NCBI GenBank assembly: GCA_035274845.1
Contig: DATENU010000010.1
Location: 241,043 to 305,042 of the forward strand
DNA from: Chthoniobacterales bacterium
GTDB taxonomy: Bacteria > Verrucomicrobiota > Verrucomicrobiia > Chthoniobacterales > UBA10450
Length of the DNA stretch: 64,000 bases
Reading direction: 5' to 3'
Shown here in pieces: positions 57,340 to 64,000 of this stretch (the stretch's first letter is position 1; each line of letters begins with the position of its first letter). The notes beneath the pieces are model-generated. The model was given only the letters and a program-made list of their open reading frames with translations. It was not told the DNA's origin and ran no database searches. The translations under genes were made by a program, and so were the position numbers.

Positions 57340-57380
57340 GTGCCACATCAATTAGCTTTGTAAAGACTTTTTTGTGGCAC
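57340..57380. promoter_or_regulatory. Operator-like inverted repeat in the divergent promoter
   Basis: GTGCCAC (57340-57346) and GTGGCAC (57374-57380) form an inverted repeat with a 27-base AT-rich centre. It lies between the divergent transposase (start 57309) and ribbon-helix-helix gene (start 57374) and covers that gene's GTG start. A second small pair, CCAGT/ACTGG, lies at 57313-57332. Confidence 0.5.
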
Positions 57381-57550
57381 ATAAAAGAAAAATATTAGGC
57401 AGGCCGAAGCTCCCGAAAGGCGAGGCAAAATCCGAGATGGTGCGCGCTCGCGTTACGCCTTCTGAATTAAGGGCGATTGCGAAAGCCGCCAATGGCGACG
57501 GCATTTCGGAGTGGGCGCGGGCGGCCATGCTATCGGCGCTGCCTCGTTAA
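57374..57550 (+). CDS. Ribbon-helix-helix regulator
   Basis: The product is 58 residues from a GTG at 57374: VAHKRKILGRPKLPKGEAKS, then EMVRARVTPSELRAIAKAAN and ISEWARAAMLSAL. The beta strand VRARVT followed by the SELRAIAKAA and SEWARAAMLSAL helices is a CopG/MetJ/Arc-type DNA-binding fold. Its stop overlaps that of the convergent AIPR gene. It likely represses its own and the transposase promoter through the adjacent inverted repeat, which is inference from position. Confidence 0.75.
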   Translation: MAHKRKILGRPKLPKGEAKSEMVRARVTPSELRAIAKAANGDGISEWARAAMLSALPR

Positions 57551-59250
57551 AGGAAGTGGAGGATAGCGGCCTTGATCATTTCCTCCTGCAACTCCGTTCC
57601 CTTCGCGACCTTATCAGTTCCGCCCAGATCGTAGTAATGTTCGATCACTTTGTTCGTCCATCTATCAATCATTTCCTCGGGAATACCCTCTTTGATTTTC
57701 GGCAGCGCGCCCGCGATTGATACGGCAGTCGGTTTCGCAGTCCCGGCCATCTCGCAAGCGACAAGCATGGTCACATAGTAACGAACGTCCACTCTCACAT
57801 CTCTTGAAATTTCCAACTGACTGATCCGATTACTCACCTGTCTGTCCAACAGCACGCAGGCCGTAAAAAACTCAGTGCCAAATGACTCGTTAAAAATATT
57901 TCCATACCGCTCATCATCGTTGAGCAACGTCCCGGGGCGCGCTCTGGCGTCGGCTGGCAATTGCAACAAAGCCGCGATCACCGCCTGCCCGACCGACGTT
58001 ATGCTGACAATCTTGCTAATCGGGCGACGCAGGCGTTTGTATTTCCCCTTCCGCCTATCGTAAAAAATGTCCTCCATCGCTAAACGATCTTCGATGTCGA
58101 AATGGATTCTTTCGGTGGCGCGCAGGGACACCCTGCTTACCGGGGTCTGTGAATTGGTTGCTTTGATAATCGAATTGCGGATGCGGTCATCGGGCGCCTT
58201 AATGACGCGAACAAGAAGAAGACGCTCTGGATTTTTTGCGTTGGCGCTCGCCAGTGCGTTAAAGATTTCATGGGAGGTTTGAAGCCCATTTACGATTTCA
58301 GGATTGGTAATCTTGACCTTGTTGCCGAGCACAGGGCATTCGTCAGACAAGATGGTTACTCCATTGTTTAACCACCAAAATTCCTCTACCGCTGGACTGC
58401 TCAGCGTGTTTCTAATCTCTTTATTTACTGGATTGGTTCGCCCCTGATAATCGCGCACATTCGGTTCAAGAACGGCTGTCCTGATTTTGCCATCTTTACC
58501 CGTGAGAAATTCTTTGAACTTGTCCAGCCTAACGAGGCAAACAACAGAGCCGTCATCGGTGGCAAAATGAACAGACTTTTCGAGAATGAGAGTTTCAATC
58601 GCTTCGTCTCTCGCCGCCTCCAACAATTTCCCGCAGCCCCAAGGCGTAAACTCGACGACAGACGACGAAACCTGATTGGTAATATAATTCTTTATCTCGT
58701 TTACGCGGCCTAACAAATTGGAAGGGAACTGGTGTGGGCTTTTCGTCACGTAGTGAATGCTGACTTTAAGAGCGCGAACGGAAGCCATAATTTCGGTGTA
58801 TTGCTCACGAAATCGCAGAATCGCACTTTTGGACGTGGCGTTTAGATGCGCCTTGCCGTCCAGAGAGGTCCATCCAAAAACGTCTTCACAAAAAGCCTTT
58901 AGCTTAAGTAATTTCGCTTCGGCGAATCCCGCCGTTCGCGTTGTTTGGATGAGAATTAATTCGGCGGTAGTGGCGGATTCAGGCGGCGGTTTCCCCTCCT
59001 GCATCAGTGTGTCTCCGACAAAAAAGAAAAACCCATCAACGCCACCATCATCGCCCGCGCCAAGTTTCCCCGACTCGATTTCATCGTCCGAAAGATCGGG
59101 GTTTTTTAGAACCTGTTCGTTTGCAAATCTCTCAAACGCGTCCGCTTCATCCTCCGTTGGCATTCGCTCGTTGCGCCATAGAGTGAAAACCACGTCCAAC
59201 GCTTTACGGTCAATTTCGCTCATTGTATTTAAGGGGTTGCACGCAATCAT
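57547..59250 (-). CDS. AIPR-family abortive phage-infection protein (element cargo)
   Basis: The product is 567 residues, in the usual size range. The ATG at 59250 has AGGGGG upstream; one at 59223 (MSEIDRKALD) is possible. The AIPR signatures are clear: PNVRDYQGRTNPVNKEIRNT, EEFWWLNNGVTILSD, NPEIVNGLQTSHEIF and VRVIKAPDDRIRNSIIKATN followed by SQTPV. The N-terminal GAGDDGGVDGFFFFVGD and AELILIQTTRTAGF resemble a PD-(D/E)XK-like domain in which the family Q-x-K is QTT here. The family acts in phage abortive infection. It is on the opposite strand to the regulator and inside the element. Confidence 0.85.
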   Translation of the reverse strand: MIACNPLNTMSEIDRKALDVVFTLWRNERMPTEDEADAFERFANEQVLKNPDLSDDEIESGKLGAGDDGGVDGFFFFVGDTLMQEGKPPPESATTAELILIQTTRTAGFAEAKLLKLKAFCEDVFGWTSLDGKAHLNATSKSAILRFREQYTEIMASVRALKVSIHYVTKSPHQFPSNLLGRVNEIKNYITNQVSSSVVEFTPWGCGKLLEAARDEAIETLILEKSVHFATDDGSVVCLVRLDKFKEFLTGKDGKIRTAVLEPNVRDYQGRTNPVNKEIRNTLSSPAVEEFWWLNNGVTILSDECPVLGNKVKITNPEIVNGLQTSHEIFNALASANAKNPERLLLVRVIKAPDDRIRNSIIKATNSQTPVSRVSLRATERIHFDIEDRLAMEDIFYDRRKGKYKRLRRPISKIVSITSVGQAVIAALLQLPADARARPGTLLNDDERYGNIFNESFGTEFFTACVLLDRQVSNRISQLEISRDVRVDVRYYVTMLVACEMAGTAKPTAVSIAGALPKIKEGIPEEMIDRWTNKVIEHYYDLGGTDKVAKGTELQEEMIKAAILHFL

Positions 59251-59322
59251 GCCGCATCCCCCTGTCGCCGGTCAACGCTCGCGGAAGCATTACCGAGGCC
59301 CCGTAAAAACCGCCCCGCAGGG

Positions 59323-59339
59323 CAAATTAGGACACTACC
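59323..59339 (-). repeat. Right terminal inverted repeat
   Basis: CAAATTAGGACACTACC; the perfect inverse of 55763-55779. Confidence 0.92.
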
Positions 59340-59347
59340 GGGACCAG
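59340..59347 (+). repeat. Target-site duplication, right copy (GGGACCAG)
   Basis: Identical to 55755-55762. Confidence 0.9.
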
Positions 59348-59398
59348 CGAGATGCGCGCCGCACGTTGCGAAAATCTGCGAGCACGATTTGTTGAGTG

Positions 59399-59824
59399 AT
59401 GAGCACCTATCCGAAAAGCCCGAAGGAAATGACCGCGGGGTTGATGTATTTCCCGCGGATGCTGGACAAGATCCGGCTGCATTCCCGGGGCGAGCTGGCC
59501 GAGGATTATCACAAGAATCTGGGAGCGGTGAAGGCCGCGGACGGCGTCTGCTGCAATTTTCTGCGCGTGCATTATCGCGACTTGCGGGAACGCACCCTCG
59601 CCGGCGGGAGCGATGAAGAAATTCTCGAATGGTGTTTCGAAAAAGGCCGGCGCTTGAACCGCGGCGACATCCTGGTCTGGAACGGATTCAGTTCGAAGCT
59701 GGGTTGGAACGATTTCGCGAGCCCGCTCCTGAAGGAAGCCAAGGAGAAAGCCGGTATCGCTGATCGGGCCGAGATCGCCACGATTCCCGATCTCATTGAC
59801 TTCGACGAAGGGCGACGAACTTAA
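59399..59824 (+). CDS. DUF5069-family protein, copy 2
   Basis: The product is 141 residues from an ATG at 59399 (MSTYPKSPKEMTAGLMYFPR). MLDKIRLHSRGELAEDYHKN, FLRVHYRDLRERTLAGGSD and EEILEWCFEKGRRLNRGDI match the DUF5069 family and the copy at 50817-51281. Function is unknown. The mobile element inserted 60 bases upstream, so its natural promoter is likely interrupted. Confidence 0.8.
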   Translation: MSTYPKSPKEMTAGLMYFPRMLDKIRLHSRGELAEDYHKNLGAVKAADGVCCNFLRVHYRDLRERTLAGGSDEEILEWCFEKGRRLNRGDILVWNGFSSKLGWNDFASPLLKEAKEKAGIADRAEIATIPDLIDFDEGRRT

Positions 59825-60077
59825 GGCCGGAGAGCAACCTTCCGGCGCGCCGCCGAGGGGGCCGGCGCGCCGCCTGCCCGCGCACCTCACATTTTCGGCA
59901 CACTTTGCAAAGTATGTCCGAGCGAGGGGAAAGGCGGCCGGGAACACGAGCTCATTCATGTTGGGCCGCGGTAATTGGCCAAGCATCCACAAGAAACCAA
60001 ACTCACGCGAGATCCCCCCTCGCCGCCGGGTCCGGATTCCTTTACAGAGTTGCGCGACCAAACAATAATCGCGAACC

Positions 60078-62183
60078 ATGGAAAGCGGGCGAGGCGTCAA
60101 AGGGAGAAAATTTGGGTATCGCCCACGTAATTCGCGAGGCCGGCTTGCGCTCATTTGGACGGCGTGTCTCGCAACCATGCCTCTCCGTGCCGCGCACGGA
60201 CAGGAGGCGGTATCGGAACAGGTGGTGGTCGAGGCTGACCGCCTTCCCAGTTCGGAATCAGGAGCACCCTTCAGCATCGACGTTGTTGAGAAGGAAGAGC
60301 TCCGCCGCGCTCCCCAGCTGCGACTCGATGATATTCTCCGGGCCCAGGTCCCGGGTTTCAGTCTCTTTCGGCGCAACAGCAGTCGCACGGCAAACCCCAC
60401 CACCCAGGGAGTGACCTTACGCAACTTCGGGCCGAGCGGCGCGGGCCGCACCCTCGTCCTCCTCGACGGCATCCCGCTCAACGATCCTTTCGCCGGTTAC
60501 GTTCTCTGGAGCCAGGTCCCGACCGCGTCAGTCGAATCGGTCCTCGCGAATCTCGGCGGTGGCGCCGGGTTATTCGGAAACGCCGCTCTGGCCGGGACGA
60601 TTTTTCTCGTGTCCGAACCGATGGAGACGAACGCCGCTTTTGCCGAGGGATCGATCGGCAACGCCGAGACCTACGAGGCATCGGTCGGCGGAACGGTGGC
60701 GCATCGGCCATTTTCCGCGGCGATTTTCGCGGAACGCTTTTCCACCGGCGGTTATCCGGTCATCGCGCCTCAGCAACGCGGCCGGGTGGACAACAACGCG
60801 AGCGCCGATTCCAACCTGTTCGATCTCCGGACCGAATGGCAGATCGCCACCAATAGCTCGCTTCGCCTGCGCGGCCGGCACTTTGATGATGAACGCGGAA
60901 ACGGCACTCTCTTCACCCACAACGAGACGACCGGCTCCGACTTCAGCGCGGTGTTCACGCAAAAGTTTCCGGCGCAACGCGGCGAGTTGCAGCTCAGTCT
61001 CTACGGACAGGAGCGAAAATTCAGCAGCACCTTTAGCTCGGTGAACGCGACGCGCGACGTCGAAACGCCGGCCCTCGACCAATTCGACGTCCCGGCGAAT
61101 GCCGCCGGTGGCAGCGTCGTCTGGAGCCTGGCGGCCGGCTCCGATCACAAGCTTACCCTGGGCGGGGACGCGCGCTGGGTTGACGGTGAGACGAACGAAT
61201 TCTTCTTTTGGAATGGAACGCAATTCACCCGCCTGCGTCGCGCCGGTGGCGAACAGGAGTTTGCCGGCGTGTTTGCCGAAGACACCTGGTCGGTTTCTCC
61301 GGCGGCGACAATCGTCGGCGGTTTTCGGGTGGATCACTGGGAGCTTTCCGATGGTTTCCGCAAGGAAACGGTGCGGTCTTCCGGCCAGGTCCTTCTCGAT
61401 TCCCGGTTCCCGGACCGTTCCGGAGACGAAATCAATGGGCGGCTTGGCGCCCGGGTAAAAGCGAACGACGCCCTGGCGTTCCGGGGCGCCTTCTACAGTG
61501 GCTTCCGGGTGCCGACGCTCAACGAACTTTATCGCCCTTTTCGCGTCGGCAACGATGTGACCAATCCGAACCCCGAATTGAAACCAGAGCATTTGCTCGG
61601 CGGCGAGTTGAGCGCCGAATGGCAGGCCACTTCCACGTTCCGACTGACGGGAACCGGTTTCCTCAATCGAATGGAAGACGCGGTCGGCAACATCACCCTG
61701 AGCACGGGCCCCACTGGCACGGTTCGGCAGCGACAGAATGTCGATCTCGTCACGGCGCCGGGGTTCGAAGCCACTGCCGAATGGCAACCGATCTCGGCGC
61801 TGAAACTGAGAGGCAGCTGGCTCTTCACCCATCCCACCATCGAGCAGGCGGCCGACCCCACGCTCGAAGGAAAATTGCTCGCCCAAACCCCGGAAAATGT
61901 TTTGACCGGCGGCATCGAGTGGATGCCGACCACAAAATGGATCGTGACCGCTCAACTGCGCTACGTCGCCCGGCAGTTCGAGGACGATCAGAACTCCCGG
62001 GTGCTGGCCTCATTCACGACTTTCGACGCGGCGGTGATCTACGAGTTTTCCGAGCACGGCTCCGCCTCGGTCCGGGTCGAGAACCTGTTTGATACGCAAA
62101 TCGAAACCGGCAAATCGGCCGACGGCCTCATCTCAATCGGCGCGCCGCGGCTGGTCAGCTTTCAGGTTCGCTGGCAGCTTTGA
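60078..62183 (+). CDS. TonB-dependent outer-membrane receptor
   Basis: The product is 701 residues. An exported N-terminus (LALIWTACLATMPLRAAHG) leads to a plug domain (VVVEADRLPSSESGAPFSID, then LDDILRAQVPGFSLFRRNSS and TLVLLDGIPLNDPFAGYVLW). The remaining about 550 residues are a 22-stranded-type barrel with GFRVPTLNELYRPFRVG and the closing ASVRVENLFDTQI. It takes up a siderophore, vitamin or glycan with energy from TonB. No substrate clue or riboswitch was found in the 250 bases upstream. The YVTN-propeller gene at 62185 is convergent, ending 2 bases away. Confidence 0.92.
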   Translation: MESGRGVKGRKFGYRPRNSRGRLALIWTACLATMPLRAAHGQEAVSEQVVVEADRLPSSESGAPFSIDVVEKEELRRAPQLRLDDILRAQVPGFSLFRRNSSRTANPTTQGVTLRNFGPSGAGRTLVLLDGIPLNDPFAGYVLWSQVPTASVESVLANLGGGAGLFGNAALAGTIFLVSEPMETNAAFAEGSIGNAETYEASVGGTVAHRPFSAAIFAERFSTGGYPVIAPQQRGRVDNNASADSNLFDLRTEWQIATNSSLRLRGRHFDDERGNGTLFTHNETTGSDFSAVFTQKFPAQRGELQLSLYGQERKFSSTFSSVNATRDVETPALDQFDVPANAAGGSVVWSLAAGSDHKLTLGGDARWVDGETNEFFFWNGTQFTRLRRAGGEQEFAGVFAEDTWSVSPAATIVGGFRVDHWELSDGFRKETVRSSGQVLLDSRFPDRSGDEINGRLGARVKANDALAFRGAFYSGFRVPTLNELYRPFRVGNDVTNPNPELKPEHLLGGELSAEWQATSTFRLTGTGFLNRMEDAVGNITLSTGPTGTVRQRQNVDLVTAPGFEATAEWQPISALKLRGSWLFTHPTIEQAADPTLEGKLLAQTPENVLTGGIEWMPTTKWIVTAQLRYVARQFEDDQNSRVLASFTTFDAAVIYEFSEHGSASVRVENLFDTQIETGKSADGLISIGAPRLVSFQVRWQL

Positions 62184-62184
62184 G

Positions 62185-63225
62185 CTACGGTTTCGGTCCG
62201 ACTGCGACACCCCAGGGTCCGTCGCCGACTTTGACCCGGGTAATTTCCTTGCGCGCTTTTACGTCGACCACCGAGACGTCGTTACTCGCGCCGTTGGCAG
62301 TATAGAGCTTCGAGCCGTCCGGACTGAGAACGAGCCCCCAGGCGCGTCCGCCCACCGCGATCGTCGCGACCGATTTGTTGGCCGCTGTATCGATCACGAC
62401 TACGGAATTTCCACGGCCTGTGGTCACGAACAATTCCTTTCCGTCCTTCGAAACCACGGCGCCCATCGGCATTCCCTCCACCTTGATTTGGCCGATCACC
62501 TTATTCGCCGTCGTGTCGACAATCGCCACCGAAGCCTCCGCCTCGGAGGGCACATAGGCGCGAGATCCGTCGGGCAGAAAGGCCACCGATCGCGGACGCG
62601 CGCCTACCGTGAAATGCGCGGGCGCGATCGCGTGCTCGGCGTCGATCACATAAACTTCGCCTTTCTCTTCGCAGGTGACATAAACCTGACCGTTTGCTGG
62701 ATTGACGGCGACGCCTTCGGGCTCGGCCGAAACCCTTACCTCGCCGGCGAGCTTCCCGGAACCGAGATCGATAATCGAAGCGGTGCCCAGATCCTCATTA
62801 GCAATGACCGCGTGCTTTCCATCTTTGGTGAGCGCAAACTGTTCCGGATCCGACCCGGCGGGAATTTTCTCGATCAACTTCCGCGCCACCGGATCGATGA
62901 CGCCGAGGCCGTCCGCTTCCTTGTCGGCCACCGCGCGGCCGCGATCGACGCCGGGTCCCATCCGGGGCGATCCGCTGAGCGCGACATAGACGCGTTTGCC
63001 GTCGACGGAACAATGAATTCCGCGCGGCCGTTTGCCGACGGCGAACCCGGCCACGACGGCATTCGTCTCGCCATCGATCACGGTGATGTCATTCGATCTT
63101 TCGTTGGTCACGTAAACCACGTAGCCCGGCGACGGCACGGGCTCGGCGCCCTGGCCGGAGACCAAAGGAAGGAGGATTGCAGTTCCCAGAACGGACAGAA
63201 AACGGAGATGGACGTTACTCTTCAT
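62185..63225 (-). CDS. Secreted YVTN-family beta-propeller protein
   Basis: The product is 346 residues from an ATG at 63225. A signal peptide (HLRFLSVLGTAILLPLVSG) precedes seven YVTN-type blades: GYVVYVTNERSNDITVIDGE, TNAVVAGFAVGKRPRGIHCS, then GQVYVTCEEKGEVYVID, GRGNSVVVIDTAANKSV and ANGASNDVSVVDVKARKEI. The protein is likely periplasmic or surface-exposed. It pairs by position with the TonB-dependent receptor, which may point to a shared ligand; this is only positional inference. Confidence 0.88.
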   Translation of the reverse strand: MKSNVHLRFLSVLGTAILLPLVSGQGAEPVPSPGYVVYVTNERSNDITVIDGETNAVVAGFAVGKRPRGIHCSVDGKRVYVALSGSPRMGPGVDRGRAVADKEADGLGVIDPVARKLIEKIPAGSDPEQFALTKDGKHAVIANEDLGTASIIDLGSGKLAGEVRVSAEPEGVAVNPANGQVYVTCEEKGEVYVIDAEHAIAPAHFTVGARPRSVAFLPDGSRAYVPSEAEASVAIVDTTANKVIGQIKVEGMPMGAVVSKDGKELFVTTGRGNSVVVIDTAANKSVATIAVGGRAWGLVLSPDGSKLYTANGASNDVSVVDVKARKEITRVKVGDGPWGVAVGPKP

Positions 63226-63315
63226 TGCTTGCCTTTTATCCACGACAATCGTTAGTTGCGCGAGCGTTTGGTGCAGACGCCTTCAGGAATTTTCGCAGGA
63301 GGGGAATGTAGCTTT

Positions 63316-64000
63316 ATGAAAAATCGCCTGTCCGCTTTCTCTTTTGGTGTTGCTGGGATGGCCTTTGCTATTTGGGCGGCAATTCTTCCCGCAGCCCCTG
63401 GTCCGGACGCAGCCGCGGAGCCACCCGCCGTCCCTGCAACCTTCATAGCCGATGTCACCCAGCATCATAAGAATGCTTCGCGTGACGGTCTTTACATCGA
63501 TCCAACGTTTACCAACACCTACGCCGCCAATCTGGCGCGCGACCAGGCTTTTGACGGCACGATCGTCGGTAACGTTTATGCCCAACCGCTCTACATCGAG
63601 GGCGGCCCGAGCGGTCCCGTCGTGCTTGCGTTCACCGAGTCGAACAACGTTTATGCGCTCAACGCGACGACGGGCGCCATCGTCTGGCAGCGAAATTTGG
63701 GCACGGCGGTCACGTCAGGTCTCCCCTGCGGCAACATTAATCCGCTGGGCATTACCGCCACACCGGTGGTGGATCTAGCTTCGCGCTCGCTCTTTATAAA
63801 CGCGGAAGTAAGCGGCTCTGGACACCAGATCTTTTCTCTTAACGTGGACACGGGCGCCACCAACTCCGGATGGCCTGTGACGGTAAGCGCCGCGGTGTCC
63901 GGGTTTGATTCCGATAGATCGCAAAGTTCACGGGCCGCCCTGACGATCGTCGGCAACACTCTGTATGTGCCTTACGGCGGGCGCTTCGGCGATTGCGGAA
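63316..64000 (+). CDS. Secreted PQQ-type beta-propeller protein (partial)
   Basis: The first 228 codons are in the window, from an ATG at 63316 preceded by GCAGGAGGGG. A signal peptide (MKNRLSAFSFGVAGMAFAIW) is followed by a pyrrolo-quinoline-quinone-type propeller start: DGTIVGNVYAQPLYIEGGPS, NNVYALNATTGAIVWQRNLG and GLPCGNINPLGITATPVVD. The blade motif VYALNATTGAIVWQ is the classical PQQ repeat. The full size and any catalytic role lie beyond the window. It is divergent from the YVTN gene. Confidence 0.85.
   Translation, partial: MKNRLSAFSFGVAGMAFAIWAAILPAAPGPDAAAEPPAVPATFIADVTQHHKNASRDGLYIDPTFTNTYAANLARDQAFDGTIVGNVYAQPLYIEGGPSGPVVLAFTESNNVYALNATTGAIVWQRNLGTAVTSGLPCGNINPLGITATPVVDLASRSLFINAEVSGSGHQIFSLNVDTGATNSGWPVTVSAAVSGFDSDRSQSSRAALTIVGNTLYVPYGGRFGDCG

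Larger units (their letters stand above)
55763..59339. mobile_element. Complete 3.6-kb IS1595-like element with AIPR cargo
   Basis: The element is 3577 bp with perfect 17-bp terminal inverted repeats, GGTAGTGTCCTAATTTG (55763-55779) and its reverse complement (59323-59339). It is flanked by 8-bp direct repeats GGGACCAG. It carries on the minus strand the transposase and two GTGA-overlapped small genes, then a divergent ribbon-helix-helix gene and a convergent AIPR gene. The uninterrupted terminal repeats, the duplication and the intact transposase indicate a recent insertion. The 8-bp duplication and DDE type suggest the IS1595 family; the subgroup was not determined. Confidence 0.9.

Noticed and set aside
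59848..60077. Possible cobalamin riboswitch before the TonB-dependent receptor
   Set aside because: No B12-box (GCCACTG) or other conserved segment was found.
60570..61955. 461-codon minus-strand open frame
   Set aside because: Antisense of the TonB-dependent receptor.
62089..63255. 388-codon plus-strand open frame
   Set aside because: Antisense of the YVTN propeller protein, with no recognisable domain.

Overview
The window is a GC-rich bacterial chromosome segment that looks like a soil member of the Verrucomicrobiota (Chthoniobacterales-like). This placement is inferred, not proven. It rests on the many secreted proteins of unknown function, an ADOP-type duplicated permease, Tat-dependent enzymes, a CSLREA beta-helix protein, two DUF5069 paralogues and many small imperfect palindromes between genes. 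No rRNA, tRNA or CRISPR array was recognised. Genes are short, on both strands and mostly in units of one to three.

Region by region. 1-10 kb: a secreted beta-helix protein cut by the window edge, a SET-domain methyltransferase, a RelE-type toxin-antitoxin pair, a secreted peptidoglycan-binding protein, CsbD, a zincin, a DinB protein with a decayed second copy beside it, small membrane proteins and a secreted HIT protein. 10-31 kb: housekeeping and envelope genes, including an MsrB-like protein without its catalytic cysteine, two near-identical L,D-transpeptidases, three peptidoglycan-binding proteins (counting the one at 2.5 kb), a hybrid histidine kinase, a STAS protein, a serine hydrolase, a TMEM175-like channel and a Tat-exported amine oxidase. 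32-39 kb: a tight three-gene operon encoding a lipase/CHAT-protease fusion, a SIR2 protein and a membrane-anchored STAND NTPase with WD40 repeats; this is the most interesting locus. 39-41 kb: three accessory genes, one frameshifted. 41-55 kb: an ADOP permease, dnaK-groES-groEL, a second toxin-antitoxin pair, a Kir-type potassium channel, gdhA, a polytopic membrane protein and kynA.

55.76-59.34 kb is a complete transposable element. It has 17-bp perfect terminal inverted repeats and an 8-bp target duplication. It carries a DDE transposase, two small overlapping downstream genes, a ribbon-helix-helix regulator and, as cargo, a 567-residue AIPR-family (abortive phage infection) protein. It sits just upstream of kynA.

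59-64 kb: a second DUF5069 protein, a TonB-dependent receptor convergent with a YVTN beta-propeller protein, and the start of a secreted PQQ-type propeller.

The two defence-like loci are independent. The CHAT/SIR2/STAND operon has the layout of a sensor-plus-effectors conflict system: WD40-STAND as sensor and switch, caspase-like protease, lipase and NADase as effectors. The AIPR gene is a mobile defence cargo. Both assignments rest on domain recognition by eye.
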